A DNA stretch of 64,000 nt from Selaginella tamariscina (GCA_003024785.1 PUQB01000263.1:124001-188000); one strand, 5' to 3'; shown: positions 41,160-57,150, counted from the first letter of the stretch. The notes: generated by a model from the sequence alone, not told the origin. Program-made: numbers and translations.

Positions 41160-42562
41160 ATGAGATCAAGGGTTAATCACGCATCTGCACAGCGCGGAAG
41201 CATGGCTTCTTTGATTCTTATTATGCTCTCCTTTATGGCCTGCTTTTACATTGGCGGCAGGTGTGTATATACATCTATGTGTATATATTGATATACACAT
41301 AGGTGTGTACGTATATATGTATATGTGATTGCATTTTTGTTACCCAGGCTGTGGCAGGATGCAGAAACAAGATTGCTTCTTGTTGGGTTGATTGAGAAAA
41401 CGAGGGGAAGGTGAATTTTTATTGATATATGGATAATGTTGTGTGTGTGTGTACACCTATATAATAAACGTGAGGATTCTTGTCTTCTGTTGGAGATAGT
41501 GATTGGTTCGAATACTTAGTGGGCGTATATACACATATATTGTATATGTGTATATATTCTAAGTTATTGGTGTGGTAGGGACAGGCTGTTTCAGTGGATG
41601 ATACTCTGAAGATGATAGACTGCAAGTAAGTATTTTGTGTTATTTTAATCAAATAATTTGTATATAGTATATGTATCTTGTGAGTATATACAAATATACG
41701 GGACATTCTTTGCGTGTGTGTAGAGAGGAGGGAGATTTATATATATTGACAGGGAACAGAAGAAGAAGGTGGCAGCACTAGAAATGGAATTGGCTGCAGC
41801 TAAAAGCCAAGGTTTTGGTTCACGCAAGCTACGTGCTGACAGTAATACGACGAGATTACACGTTGTTATTGGCATCTTTACTGGCTTTGGGCAGGTCGGT
41901 AGGCGGGATTCCATCCGTAACACCTGGATGTCCAAAGGTATGTATGTAAATTGTATATATACACCCACATGTGTATGTATACATGTACTATACAATCTCA
42001 GAAGGTATGTATGTATATTGTATATACACCCACATGTGTGCATGCTCATGTGTAAGCAAACGGATGTACAGCATACATAAATATATATATGCTGTGTGCA
42101 GGATCGGCTCTTAAAAGATTAGAGGAAGAAAAAGGTGTTATTGTTCGTTTTGTTGTAGGAAGAAGGTATGTATGTATATATATTATTTGTGTGTATCAGA
42201 TGTGTATGTGTTTCTTGATCATCTGCAGTGCAAATAGGGGAGACAGTTTAGACAGACTTATTGATGAAGAAAATAATAGAACACACGATTTTCTTATACT
42301 TGTGAGTATGAAATGAATTTATTAAACTAATACGATTTACTTACAATTTAATTATGTCATTAATGCTATTATTAATTACTTTATATCAATTTTTCTCTTT
42401 CTCTCTCTTTTTTTTTAGAATGATCATACAGAGGAGCCAGAGGAACTACCAAAGAAAGCTAAGACGTTCTTCACTTCTGCAGTAGATACGTGGGATGCTG
42501 ATTTTTACTTGAAGGTGGACGACGATGTATATGTGAATATTGGCAAGTATTTTCTTAATTGA

Positions 42563-42596
<34 letters not shown>

Positions 42597-43432
42597 ATAC
42601 ACACTATATAATGAAGGTGTTCTAATACATGTTTAATTTAATATGCAGATAAACTAGGTGAAATGCTGGCAACTCATTGGGACAAGCCGCGGATATACAT
42701 TGGATGCATGAAATCTGGTGAAGTGTTCAGGGACTCGTAAGTATATGCTATACATATATGCATTGTGTATGTATATCATAAGTTTCTTATATCACACACA
42801 CACACGCACACACACACATAAATTTTATTAATATGTATAAATATATATATATATTATCATTACAATGATGTTTCAGAAAGCAGAGATGGTACGAACCTGA
42901 ATGGTGGAAGTTTGGGGATCAGAATGGGTAAGTTACAATTTGTTATTTTATTTGGTTTATTTATTTGTTATACCTAGGTACATGCGTCATGCTGAAGCAA
43001 GGATGTATGGGATGAGTAGATCTTTAGCTCAATATATCTCTATCAACAGGTATGTATTTTTTTTGCACGTTGTGTATCTATGTGTGTGCGTGCAATGTAC
43101 ACCTACAGTGTACTTTATATATACGCATTTGCATGATTGACATGGCATGTATTCTAAACATTCTCAAATACGTGTGTCCGTGTTATGTAAAATGGTTTCT
43201 TTGTAGTGCCGTGTTGCATATATATCGACACGAGGATGTTACGGTTGGATCATGGATGCTTGGGCTGGACGTGGAGCACGTAGACGAACGGCGACTCTGC
43301 TGTTCAAATAGCGGTATATATAGATACATAGATACATAGATACATAAGTACACACACACACACACATATAGAGAGAGAGAGGGGGGGGGGATAACGTTGG
43401 TTTTTACAGGTGGAATCTGTGCTGCATCTTAG
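41160..43432 (+). CDS. GT31 beta-1,3-galactosyltransferase (HPGT/B3GALT-like)
   Basis: Golgi type-II membrane glycosyltransferase adding galactose to glycoproteins; relatives act on hydroxyproline of arabinogalactan proteins. The N-terminal anchor is [21 protein letters not shown] stem follows with a conserved [12 protein letters not shown]. The catalytic region contains [30 protein letters not shown], the DXD-type motif [31 protein letters not shown] and [18 protein letters not shown]. It ends CCSNSGGICAAS. There are twelve exons: 41160-41260, 41348-41410, about 41580-41626, 41753-41937, 42102-42166, 42230-42301, 42419-about 42545, and five more to 43432. The intron after the DDD exon uses a GC donor (GCAAGT). 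Exon 3 is one base short at the GGG of 41578-41580. The subfamily within GT31 is not settled. Confidence 0.88.
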
Positions 43433-43439
43433 CAGAAGG

Positions 43440-44230
43440 ATCAGTTTTGGTGTATACATATATTAATGAAAAGAATTCACTTTTCTAATGTTGCTATTAT
43501 AATTTATAGCTTTTTAAAATATCAAAAGTTATTCTCTTTAAATTATCTTAATTATTTTAAAATTCTATTTATTTCTACATAAGTTAAATCCCACGTGATG
43601 CACAGGCCAATGTATATTAATATAAATATATTAAAATATCTATATTGTATTTTATCATAATATCTCTCACGCACATTTTCACGTGGTTATCTACGACAGA
43701 CTGTAAACAATTCAATTATTTATATTGTATTAAAAACATTTAAATTATAAAAAAAATGATTTAATAGAAAGAAATTATAAGTATCATTAATTTTAAAATG
43801 GCAATTAGGGCACGGATAGGTGTGGTTAGGTTTTCAGCAAAGATGAACAAAGTACAAGGCGCCAACTTAATATCCAAATCCCACTGAATGTAGAAATGGG
43901 CATTTTCGACTCCGATGCTTGGTATATATTTCAGGAAGGCCTCACTGCTTGGCTAACTCTAGGTTCTCTCTCTCTCTCTCTCTCTCTCTTCTCTATAATA
44001 TATATATTATAAATGCAGCAGGTAATAAATATGTAGTTGCACGAAGACACTTCTGCAAAGCATTCGATCTTCCACAGATATTATGTATTACACACACGTA
44101 CATGTATAGAAAATATTTGTAGATATATTTTCTTACTTGTGTATGTGGACGAAAGGCTTGCACACGTATACGTGTCTTAACGCGCGCGCGCGCGCACACA
44201 TACACATACAGTGGTAACTTTTCTCTCACA
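43440..44230. other. Intergenic, with (CT)n at 43965-43992 and (GC)n near 44180
   Basis: Spacer between the galactosyltransferase stop and the hexokinase. It may contain the hexokinase leader or a first exon: a TC tract and a (CG)n run sit just upstream of an AG at 44230-44231. No coding exon could be assigned. Confidence 0.55.
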
Positions 44231-44275
44231 GATGAGTGGTATTTGCAAGAGACTTACGGCAAGACAGGCATTGCA

Positions 44276-46652
<2,377 letters not shown>

Positions 46653-46659
46653 AGACAAT

Positions 46660-49370
46660 TTTTTAAATGATTAATTTATATATTAGAATAAATAAGAATT
46701 TTAAATATTAAAAATAATAATAAATATTAGTAGGTTGGGTAGATCTCTCAACTTGATGGTGTACTGTTAAATATGGTTTCTATAGAATACAATTTATGAT
46801 TTTCAATATATACTCGATTATATTATGCTTTCATTAGCAAAATTCAATTTAAATTTAATTAAACAGTATAAATCAAAAAAACTTAATTAAATTCATAACA
46901 ATAAAACATTAATTGAAGATAATTAACTATAACAGTATATAAACTCAATTCAAATATAAAGCATGAAGTTCATTTCAACATCAGTTACACTTCTTGGGCC
47001 TCTATTTTTCAACACATACACAAACACACAAAAGTACACATGTATATTGTATGTGTATAATGCTATATATGAATGCATACATTTATGACACGCTCTTTAG
47101 AAATGACGTACTTGTATACAGGTTTACATTCTATGTACATCAAATATATGGTAGAAAACATTTTTGTGATTGCTCTGTAGTAGATAGCCGGACGAGTTAT
47201 GGGTGCAGAGCGGAAGGGAACAACCAACCTTGTAAGAGGTTGTGATCAGGATACCTCTTTCAATATGAATTATAAATATTTTCTAAAGCTGTTAATTAGA
47301 TTTTTGGTTTTAGCTAAATATATTTATTTTTTATTTATTAGAAGAAAAAGAGTAGTGAAAAGAGAAATTAATTATAATATTTAAAAACGGGTTCATTCAA
47401 TAAATCTTCATTCCAAACAAAAAAATTGTATAAAGTGTGTGTGAGTGTGCATGGGTGCACACGGATCCACTATAATTGAATTGACTTATCATTATCACTT
47501 ATCCCTTAAGGAATTACCAACCCCAAGAACGAATACCTAATTCATAATTAACCCTTTAAGAATTAGAATACCTTTGTGACAAAATTAAAGCATTATTACT
47601 TATTCCTTAAGGAATTACTAACCCCTATTGAGCAAGAAAGGGTACCTAATTCATAATTAACTCTTAAGGATTTAAGTGATTAGACTTAGAAGAATTAATA
47701 TTTAGAGAAGACACGAGTGTGCATCATAAATGTAAGTGTTTATTAAATAAATTTTCAAGACCAAGTTTGGATAATCCTAAGTACACAAGCTTGTTAATGC
47801 CTCACAATTGAGCTCTTGCTAATAAACTTAAGTTATTCAACCTTTGAATTATAAGGAGAAGACCCCGCTTAGTCAAATGTGTTAATTATGATATTTTGAC
47901 TATCCCACATGAATAAGAATAAGAAATCATTTTATTAAGCAAAATTTAAACTCTTAATGTTTGAGTTTAAGATTGTATCCCCTCTTTTATTTTAAACTAA
48001 AAATATTATTAGTATATTTAATTTTTGTTTAAATAGATAAACTATATTTTTAATATTTATTCCAAATAAATATGTCAATTAAATTTCTTATAATTTATAA
48101 TTCAACCCCACAATTATAATTAATTTTATAATTATAAATAATTATATTAAAAATTATTAAGTTGGACTTATATTCTAGTTGTGAAACCTGTATTTCTTAT
48201 TAGTTAACTAATTGATATATATAAATTAATTTGTGTGAGATGTTCATCAAGGCTATAAAACAAAGCACTCAATCCATTGATATAGAAATGTGTTGCTATT
48301 GTAGTTGAAAAGCTATAGATTGAGCACACTAACACAAAAACTACATGTTTTGCACACACTCTCCTCTAGATGGACTAGCGAACTCGCGCCAGACCCCCAT
48401 CTCCCGCGTCTCCAATCGGGATTTATACTATATATATATAATATAATTTATAAATTGTATTATCATATTTAAGACTAAGTTATCACCATCTCAAATCATA
48501 CTTTGTACATATATAATATATTAAAATATTCATCTTAAAGTTATAAATAATAAAGCATAACTTAATTTCAATTTAATACACACACATTTGATATATTTAA
48601 AAATATTGTGTGGTGTGTGGTGTGTGTGTGTGTGTATAATAAAGTGCACACATGTATATTAATACTAAAACTTTTGTAGAACAACAAAAAAATATTTTCT
48701 CTCACCATAAACAAATTTAACACATAAAAAACTTGAACATAAAATAATTAATATATTTTAATGATAATGTTTAAGATATTTATATCATCTTCACTTTAAA
48801 TATGAAAATCATGATATCAAAAAATCACAAACCTAAATAAATTGTTTTTATCAATTGTAAACTAAGATAACATTAAAACTTATGGAAAAACCAGACTGAA
48901 ATCAAACTTAAAATTATCATTTACAATTGTTATTATAAATTTTGTGTACTGAGACATCATATGGAATCCCATATAATATTGTGTAAGACATTATCAACAC
49001 ATGTTAAAGGCAATGAATATTGCTTAATCAAAAATTCAGTTATTAAAAACATATTAAAACCAACACAATCACTAAAACTCCACACACTTATGTAATAAAG
49101 ATAAAAATCAGATAACAAAAAAACATAAGAACGAAGTCTCCATTGCACAAGATCTTTTTATCATCTAAAATTATTGAATTCACATAACAAATCCTCATAA
49201 AATTGAGGTGTGTCATCGTTAACATCTTTATCATCAAAGACCATTACAATCATAAAAATAACTTTAATATATTAAGATAAACATCACATGTGTCATATAC
49301 GTTTAGAGCCCAACATATTAATTATTATAATTTTTATTATGACTATTTTTTACTTTGAATGTTAATTATT
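46660..49370. other. AT-rich intergenic DNA
   Basis: No gene is recognised. It contains a diverged ~105-bp direct repeat (47490-47580 and 47595-47675) and a (GT)n tract at 48601-48637. A less AT-rich patch at 48230-48420 looks like a fragment of a mobile element, but its ends are not seen. Confidence 0.6.
47490..47675 (+). repeat. Diverged direct repeat, two copies
   Basis: CTTATCCCTTAAGGAATTAC and CTTATTCCTTAAGGAATTAC each start a block that ends in a TACCTAATTCATAATTAAC phrase ~70 nt later. The two copies are ~105 bp apart. Confidence 0.8.
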
Positions 49371-49379
49371 ATTACTTAC

Positions 49380-50990
49380 TGAACTATGTTGATAAGCCTA
49401 TATGTTGTAAGAAATAGGCTTGTTTAGTGCAGTAGGGTATCTAGTGATGGTCCGATCGGATATTGTTAGGTATTTGTAAGAAACTTTGGTGTAGTACTTC
49501 TATTTAGAAAACTTTTACCCTTATTTTTTGTGTCTCAGTTGAGTTATTGGTTAGTTTTGGTGAGTTTGAGGGTTGACCTAACCCTAGGGTTGCCCTAACC
49601 CCACTTTAAACCCCTTGGGTTCAGGTTAAAAGTCAATGAGTTAAACTCACCAAGTATATTCCCATTGAGAATGATATTCTGTGCTAGCCCACTTTACAAA
49701 ATAGGAAAACAAAGTGTTACATATATTAATTAGTATATATAGTGAGAGTTCTTGAGTTCATAACTGAGCTCATTATTCTTTTATTAGTGCAAGTTCTAAC
49801 TTGTGTCATTAAGGCACAACCCTCTGTTGTGCCGCCTTAATTTCCAAACAATAGGGGTACGTCCCACATTCGGGATAGTTTACCCTTAATGTTGATGAAT
49901 CTGTTCCTGTGAGGTCTTATCGAACTGCACATTCCAAAGGTTAAAGGTTGAGGTATGTCTCCAGCCTCCTCCTCTATGTCAAGTTAGGAGTAGCATTCAC
50001 AGTTAAACAAGGCACATCTGTGTCCTTGTTCAATTGTGTGTGTGGGATCTTGGTTGAATGTTTTATTTATCAAGTTCATGAGGGTTCACAGAGGTTTAGC
50101 CACGTCCGTAATTGGTGTAACTCTTGAATTAAGGGGCTATGGTGTGAAATTCACATCTTGGGAAACAGTGTCACATGTAGATGTGACACTAGACTGAATG
50201 ACACATGGTACAATGCTCGAGGCATGTTTTTTGGGGTTGTCTCATGGGCTTAATGCTGAGGGTTGGATACTTTAGTAAGCAGGCATGCTTGTGCTCACAT
50301 TAGGGTGTTAAGCTTTGGGCATTCTCTCAAGAAGGTTAGGTCTTCTAACTAAATGTGCTATTAACACACTCGATTAAGAGGGGGTCTTCTCTTTGGGATC
50401 CAAGGGTTGAACCACTTAAGTTCATTAACAAGAGCCCAATCATGAGGCACTCATAAGATCATATACTTAGGGTTATTCAAACTTAACCTTAAGGGTTTAC
50501 TTAGTAGAACACTCATGACTGCCTATGGCAGACACTCATGCCCTCACTAAGTATTAACCCTAGGTTTAGGTATGACTTAGCCACTCAAACCCTTAGGGGT
50601 AAATTGTGGATCAAGGTACCCCTTGTTGCTTAAAAGGGGTTGTACTCCTGGACAAGGGTGATTCCTCAAGGGATAAGTGACAATGTCTTAACTATGTCAT
50701 GGAGGTATATGTGGGACACTCCTTTGTGGGGTTAAGGCATGAGCATGTCTAGGTCTCATGGGGCAGGATACTAAAGTTTACTCAGATTATCTTCTAGGGT
50801 TCGAAGGGCAATCATTCTAGGGGACTTACAGTAGGACCTTAAGTCTTGCGCCTATTAAGCATCTAAGTCAGACTCTTGGGGTCATCTTAGAAAACTTAAC
50901 ATTGCTCACACAGGGTGTTGATGTCGGATGACCACTTAACAGCCATGTGTTGCCACGTGTTGGCTTTTCAAATTAAAACTCGATATTGGA
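49380..50990. other. Unassigned 1.6-kb island of more balanced composition
   Basis: A block with clearly higher GC than its flanks, containing CTAACCCTAGGGTTGCCC and repeated GGGTTAG/ACCCTAG strings. Its first part has short inverted phrases (GGTGAGTTTGAGGG against AAACTCACC). There is no open frame and no RNA fold. It may be a decayed non-autonomous element. Confidence 0.5.
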
Positions 50991-51079
50991 GCCTATTTTC
51001 TGCGGTCAATATATTTGCCTAAGGTGTAGCATGTTTCAAGGTTTAGTTAGTTATAAATTCTTAAAGTATTTTATGTATT

Positions 51080-53655
51080 AAGTGCATAAATTTTCTCCGC
51101 TTTCCTCCACTTCATATGTAATTTGAAATTACTTTTGATATTCATGACAATATTAAATGTAAATAGCATCCCATTAAAAAATAAATTATAATATATCTAT
51201 TACTTAAATAATATTTTAAAAATAATAAAAGCAATTATGGATTTAAAAAAATAAAAACAAGAATCAATAGTGGAAATATGTGGAATTTGAACATTATGTA
51301 GCCCTCATTAAACTATATATGATTGTATTCGTTATATATTCATCTTTAATAATTATGATTTATATATAATAATAAATATACAGTTAATACAATGTATTCT
51401 TATTTCTTTGTTCCAAAACTTTTCTTAAATGCTATGTTATAGTGTATATAAAATTTCTCTTAAAAATCAAAAATTTGAAATCTCATAAGAAAAAAGAGAT
51501 GGGTTTTTCCTATTCATTTAAGAACAATACATTTAACAAAATGTATAAACAAGAGCATGATTAAAAATCAATATCATTTTATATCCAAATGGCCTAAAGC
51601 GTAGTATTCACACTAGCTCCTTTTCAAGCTCGCGATACCTTTTCGTCATATTCTTGAGGATATTTCCAACAACAGGATCGTGGTCCATCATCGAATGTGT
51701 CCAATGGCTTTTATTTATGTTGCATCTACCTAGGCCCAGTCAAACTGCCGTTGTTAATGTCGTAGAAATGAGTACAACTTTTAACTCCATGGTGTTTACA
51801 TGGTATTTGGTCTGGCCACAACGCTTTAGCCTCCTGTATTAACTTTTCCATCTCCATGTTTCTTTTTCTTCTTCTTAGTGCTCTTTCCACCCTTAATTAC
51901 TTTATTCCTACTCTTCCCCTCTAGTTACCTCTTCTTCACCCTTGATCTCCTCTCCAGCCAACAAAAGATCAAGCCCATCCTTGTTGCCCTCTACCGCCTT
52001 ATTCCTCAAATAGCAGATCAAACTCACCCATATTTTCCATGTTGCCCTTTGAATGCCCCTCTGCCTCCTCCTCCTCCTCCTCAAATAACCGATCAAACTC
52101 ATTCACAGTGTCATCTGAATGCCCCTACCTTTGCCTCATCACTCTCCACCTTGTTGCGCTTTTCATCCAGAGCATCCACGTTGCCTCCCCTTCTCATCTC
52201 CACAATCATCGCCTCTTCAGCCTTTTCTGCTCCCACCCTCATTTCCCTTTCCTGTCTCTTCATCCACAATTGACCATGGTGGCGGATCTCTGTAATCCCC
52301 AACGCGCCCATCACGTATTAAGTCAGCCATATAATTAATGTATTTCCTTCTTTTCTTGGGAGGAGGTTCCACGAACTCACCCCAGTGCAAAGAACTTGGT
52401 TGTGTTGCAATGTGGTTTTCCGGATGCCCCCACACTATTGGATCCACATATGGGTCGTCTTCATCGGCTGTGCCTACCCAAATGAGTAAGATGAATCTCT
52501 CTCTCTCTCTCTCATCTCTCATATTACCTGAATCATCTTTGGTGTTTGGTTGTGATGGCGGCGCTGCAGAGTACCATAACCTCTTTTGCTCGCGTGTGTA
52601 CATAGCGATTCAGTTTAAAACCCTACACATATCAGGCTTTTATATACCCTTGACTGACCACGTGGTTGAACAAACACGCACAGAATTAATGTACGGTTGG
52701 ATCCTAGTTTTTGGTCGCATATCTATTTTAAATATACCCTCGATTGACCACGCAAATGTACCACGTGGTAGAAACAAACAAGCATATGAGTTTTAACAGT
52801 AAACTATCAATGATAAGATTGCATAATATTGTGAACTAGCCATGGCTGGTGTTTGAACATGAATGTGTACCATGTGGGCATATGACCCTCCCCTCTCCCA
52901 CACACACTTCAATTTGCCTTACAAATCCACAAGTTTGGGTAGACTTTTACAATCCTAAATGACTATATGCAATTGTGTATATACAATCTATTTGGTGATA
53001 TCATATTGATTACGGGTATAAGTGGACATAAAACAGCCATAGTGTGAATACATTAATACAATATACATATTACAAGTAATATTATCATAAGTAATCATTG
53101 TCATATGTGGTGAATGGCAACTAATAAATATATATTATGCATATCTATGTTTTAAAAAAGAAAAACAAAAGATCTTAGTTTGTACCATTAGCTATTGTAA
53201 ATATATTAGAGTTTAAATGTTAATTATGATTTAATAAAAAGTCTGTATTCATTTCTATATATACATGTTTTACATTTTATAAGCAACAAGCATATGCGTC
53301 CTGCAGGTTTCACATGCATATTAGTCTCATAGGTTGATATCACACCCGCAAGCGCATATGCACAAGCACTCACACACACCCACTCACACTTTTGTTTGAT
53401 CTTGTTCTTAATATGTTTGCTTATTTGAAGAAGCTTTCATTCACTTTGAATGTGTCATCTACAGTTTTTGTTAATTCTATTGTCATTTAATAATTTAGAT
53501 CCACTACATTATATATTTAGTTTATTGTGTATGAGAATTTTGTTTTAATTTGTAAATCTACAGGATTTTGGAGCTACTTAAAGTACAAATAAACACACTA
53601 AAAAAAGATGGCCTAACTACACATACTCAAATAAACCCCTATTCATGAATATATC
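51080..53655. repeat. Inverted-duplication arm A
   Basis: About 2.6 kb whose reverse complement is found at 61245-63880. Matching landmarks include the acidic-protein gene, the AGACTAATcgcATATG-type phrase (53300 against 61610) and the AACACACTAAAAAAAGA block (53594 against 61295). Arms have diverged with many small indels. The outer 110 bp recurs in direct orientation at 63885-64000. Confidence 0.85.
51608..52603 (-). CDS. Acidic, repeat-containing protein of unknown function, copy A
   Basis: Not recognised. From ATG 52601-52603: MYTREQKRLWYSAAPPSQP, then ADEDDPYVDPIVWGHPENH, then WGEFVEPPPKKRRKYINYM with a basic patch that could be a nuclear signal, then Glu-rich sequence with a repeated EFDxLFEE and EAEGHSKGN theme (about 52110-52020). 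The C-terminal part contains IQEAKALWPDQIPCKHHGVK and ends ILKNMTKRYRELEKELV-stop. Several frame changes or short introns are needed, for example GTAATATG after 52545 and GTAGATGC near 51730. Since copy A' keeps the same segments, the gene is probably real, but this copy may be decayed. Confidence 0.55.
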
Positions 53656-54289
53656 GATTGCTTGTGTATGTAGATCGACACATACTCCAATTTCCATTTC
53701 CCTATATTATATATATATATATAAAATGCAGAGTCCCAAAGCAACCTCACATATAATTAATATTTTAATTTAGCTTATATTGATAATTACTTATGTGATG
53801 TTGCATTACCAAATATGGTGTTTTGCACATTATTGTTAAGAGTGCATTCCATTTGAAATATATATTATATGGGTGGTTGGAATTTGTTTGGCAACAGGAT
53901 TTTGAATTTTATTCAAATTCTAAACTTAGTATAAACAGTGGCATAGTTTACTACTTTGATTCATTAGTCAAACGTTTATTGCCATTTGTTTAATATATAG
54001 CTACATCAGATTTTAACGTGTTGTACCAAATCATTATATTTGCAACCATATTTTATACAGCTAGGATACATGGTTTTATTATTTACTATATTACACACAT
54101 AATACTTGTTGGACTTGTGAACCCTTCCCAATATACATATGACAAACAAAGTGTGGATTAAAGAGTCTTGTTCAAAGTTTCTACCCTCGATAAATCGATA
54201 ATTATTTCTTTTGTTCTTTATTAATTCAATTGTTTGTTTCAATAATCATATTTTATATACTAGTACAAGTTGGTGGGCTTAACTATTTA

Positions 54290-54530
54290 CTATTTACCTA
54301 GTTGTTATCGTGAGTTCATTCTTGAGTAGGTCTTGACTTAAGTATTGATTGACCTTTAACCTAGTTGTTATTCTTACCATACTAAGTTAGACCCTTAACC
54401 TAGCTATAATCTTTAACCTGGTGAGTTCATCCCTAATCTACACCCTTTGACGTATATGTTATTCTTATAGCAAGTTTATCCTTAATTAGGACCCTTAACC
54501 CAATTGGTATTCTTAACCTGATGAATTTAG
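54290..54530 (+). repeat. Degenerate minisatellite
   Basis: Four to six loose copies of a phrase like ACCCTTAACCTAGTTGTTATTCTTA, at irregular 45-65 nt spacing. It is non-coding. Confidence 0.7.
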
Positions 54531-55099
54531 ACGCATACTTTAAATATTAAAACTTTATTTTGAACATATACCCATTGTGATTTAAAATATCCACATACAT
54601 GTTTTGTGGTTCTACAAGTTGGTAGAACCACCAATTAAGCAATTTGACATTTCACAGTCTCATATTGTTTAATCATGTCTTAAAAAGATTAATTCATGAA
54701 GAATATACTCAGAAATATAGTAATGATTTTAAATTAAGAGATGTTGCTCTTACTATATTAATTGAAAAATGGTTTCTTAATCTAACTCCTATCTAAATTA
54801 TTAATTAAATAGATATAATTATGAACTTTTAACAAAATATTATAACCAAAGCCCTAATTAAGCCCTAATTAAATTGTTAAGTACTATTCACACTTCCTGA
54901 ATCCATAACATAGAATTAACATAATTAAAATAAAATAAATTACATATTTATTAATCATGTATTAATCATATTTATTAATTATATAACCAAAAATAAATTA
55001 GAATTACATCTTTATTAATTAATAAAATGTCAAAATTAAAATAAAATCTCAAATTACTTAATTAGTGGTTGTATGGCATTTAAAGACAAGTTCTAATGT

Positions 55100-55470
55100 G
55101 GCTGCTAGTTACCTATATTAATAAAATCGGTAAGGTTTTTATATTTATTTTACAAGTCAAAGTTAGTCAATTTACTTTAATCACTCTTTCCTTTCCTCAT
55201 ATATCCACCACTACACAAGAATATTCCATTACAACATCTATTGCATTCCCATAGGCTCCTCTATCGAATCCAAACAACAATGATGTGTTGTTTTTTGAGT
55301 TTGAACAAGAAGAAATAAATCAAGGGAGCACCATTCTTAAATTGTTACCTTGTTGTACTCTTATGACACATGAAGGGATGTAAAAGAACAAGAAGTTGTT
55401 GCATTATCGCCTTGCGAATACAAGTTCCACAACCCATGGTTAGAAAAACAAGATGCATGTTTTATAGGCT
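55100..55470 (+). pseudogene. Decayed copy of the RING-H2 gene
   Basis: Collinear with 56490-56920 including upstream sequence (AAAGTTAGTCAATTTACTTTAATCACTCTTTC, split over both sides of the start). It is missing the ~35 nt that encode the first Cys pair and part of the acidic linker, and it has in-frame stops. Shared phrases include TTGTACTCTTATGACACATGAAG and the ACAAGTTCCACAA stretch. Confidence 0.85.
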
Positions 55471-56557
55471 TGAAGTATAACTTCTTACCATTATATTAGG
55501 GTATAGTAATAGATTTGGAAGCTATTCTATGCATTTTTTACTCAAAATGGATAAGCTATCTTGTTTTTATTCAATTTTTAATTATTTTTCATGAAAATAT
55601 TCAAAATAGAAATTCAAAATTTATCATGTGTATTGCACTAACATGGTTTATATTAATCCTACTTTTAAAAGCTCTTTGTGTATTAGTCCTCATAACAAAA
55701 AACAATATAAATCGGATGGTATAGTTTCATAACTTAATTTTACACTTAAAATTTAGTAACATGGACAAAACTTGTTTCTACACCAACAATTGAATTTAAA
55801 ATCCTCCCATTATGGCTATTTGAAAAGAATATATATATATACAAAATTATACTTGAAATGTACCAATTCTCAAAAATTAATATATTGTATCAAGGAAAGT
55901 TTTTACCAAACTTCATGAAACATCTACTACGTGTGTGGGAGTTGGACACATGGAAGAGCTCTAATGGAGGAAAGAAGAAAATTACTTTCTCAAATTTAAT
56001 AGGATAAAAGATTCCATTAATGTTTACTATTAAAGCTTGATTAATATTAACTACTTTTATTATATATTTATGTCTCTTCAAGGATACTCCACCACAAGTA
56101 TCTTACCACCAATGTAGTTGGATCCGCTTGTTGTACCTCTCTTGTGTGTGTGTGCGGCGCACGTGTTTGCATGTATTACAAAACTATATAAATTCTCCAT
56201 GCTAATACGTCTCTCTACACGTGCATGCATGTCCATAATTTTTGTTTATAGCCTTTATGAGCTCATGTGAAACATTCTTTCTTACCATAATTATATTCTT
56301 ACATAATACATATTATATTTGTATTTGTAATGTGTAATAGGCATACATATTACAAACTTTATATTTAGTATATACGTATTAGAATTTAGAATATTCACAT
56401 GCAAGATCCCATGACCACCACAAACACATATAAGATCCGATGGATACCACAAACGTTTATGAGATCCGATGGTTATAGTTACATGTTATAAAAGTTGTAG
56501 GGTTTCTGTACTTATTGTTTTACATATCAAAGTTAGCCAATTAATTTTCCTACTTAA

Positions 56558-56950
56558 ATGTCTAGTTATCCTAGTTATTTTAATCACTCTTTCTTGGGAT
56601 ACCCATCAATGTCACATGCATATCCCATTGCTGATGTTATTTCATCTATTACATTTCCAGAAGCTCCTCCAGTAAATCAAAATGATGCTTTGGTTGCTGA
56701 GTTGGGACAAGCAGAATTAAATCTAGAAAACACTGTTCGTGAACTTTTACCATGTTATACTCTTAAAACACATGAAGAGGCAGCAGATTTGGGTTCATGT
56801 GCAATATGTTTGGCAGATTTTAAACATCTAGAAATTGTTGTGGTATTGCCTTGTGAACACAAGTTCCACAAGGACTGTATCAGCCAGTGGTTAGAAAGAC
56901 AACATACGTGTCCATTGTGTAGGCTAGAACTATCTTCTAATGAAGTATAA
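56558..56950 (+). CDS. RING-H2 E3 ubiquitin ligase-like protein
   Basis: Single-exon protein of 130 residues. The C-terminal RING-H2 domain (residues ~86-126) has CAICLADF, a CEHKFHKDC core and CPLCRLEL, that is, Cys-X2-Cys, Cys-X-His-X2-His-X2-Cys and Cys-X2-Cys ligands, all present. It should recruit an E2 and transfer ubiquitin. The N-terminal half is Pro/Ser/Tyr-rich without a membrane segment, so it is probably soluble. The start is ATG 56558. It has a decayed tandem relative at 55100-55470. Frame and ligands are intact, so it is likely functional. Confidence 0.9.
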   Translation: MSSYPSYFNHSFLGYPSMSHAYPIADVISSITFPEAPPVNQNDALVAELGQAELNLENTVRELLPCYTLKTHEEAADLGSCAICLADFKHLEIVVVLPCEHKFHKDCISQWLERQHTCPLCRLELSSNEV

Positions 56951-57089
56951 ATTACTTTATTCAAAAACATAAATTAATGGATTCCCTTTTTCGAATGAAC
57001 CACAAGAACACAATGTATTTTTGATAAACTATGTTAATGTGTATGTCTAAGTTGAAGTATCATTAATAATTAGGCATCACACTACCATC

Positions 57090-57093
57090 GGCA

Positions 57094-57129
<36 letters not shown>

Positions 57130-57150
57130 AGAGAGAGGGAGGGAGGGATC
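57090..57150 (+). repeat. (TA)n(GA)n microsatellite
   Basis: A TA tract of ~30 nt followed by GAGAGAGGGAGGGAGGG. Confidence 0.95.

Larger units (their letters stand above)
52800..56480. other. AT-rich DNA around a decayed RING copy
   Basis: Apart from the end of arm A (to 53655), the 54290-54530 minisatellite and the RING relic at 55100-55470, no gene is seen. Confidence 0.6.
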
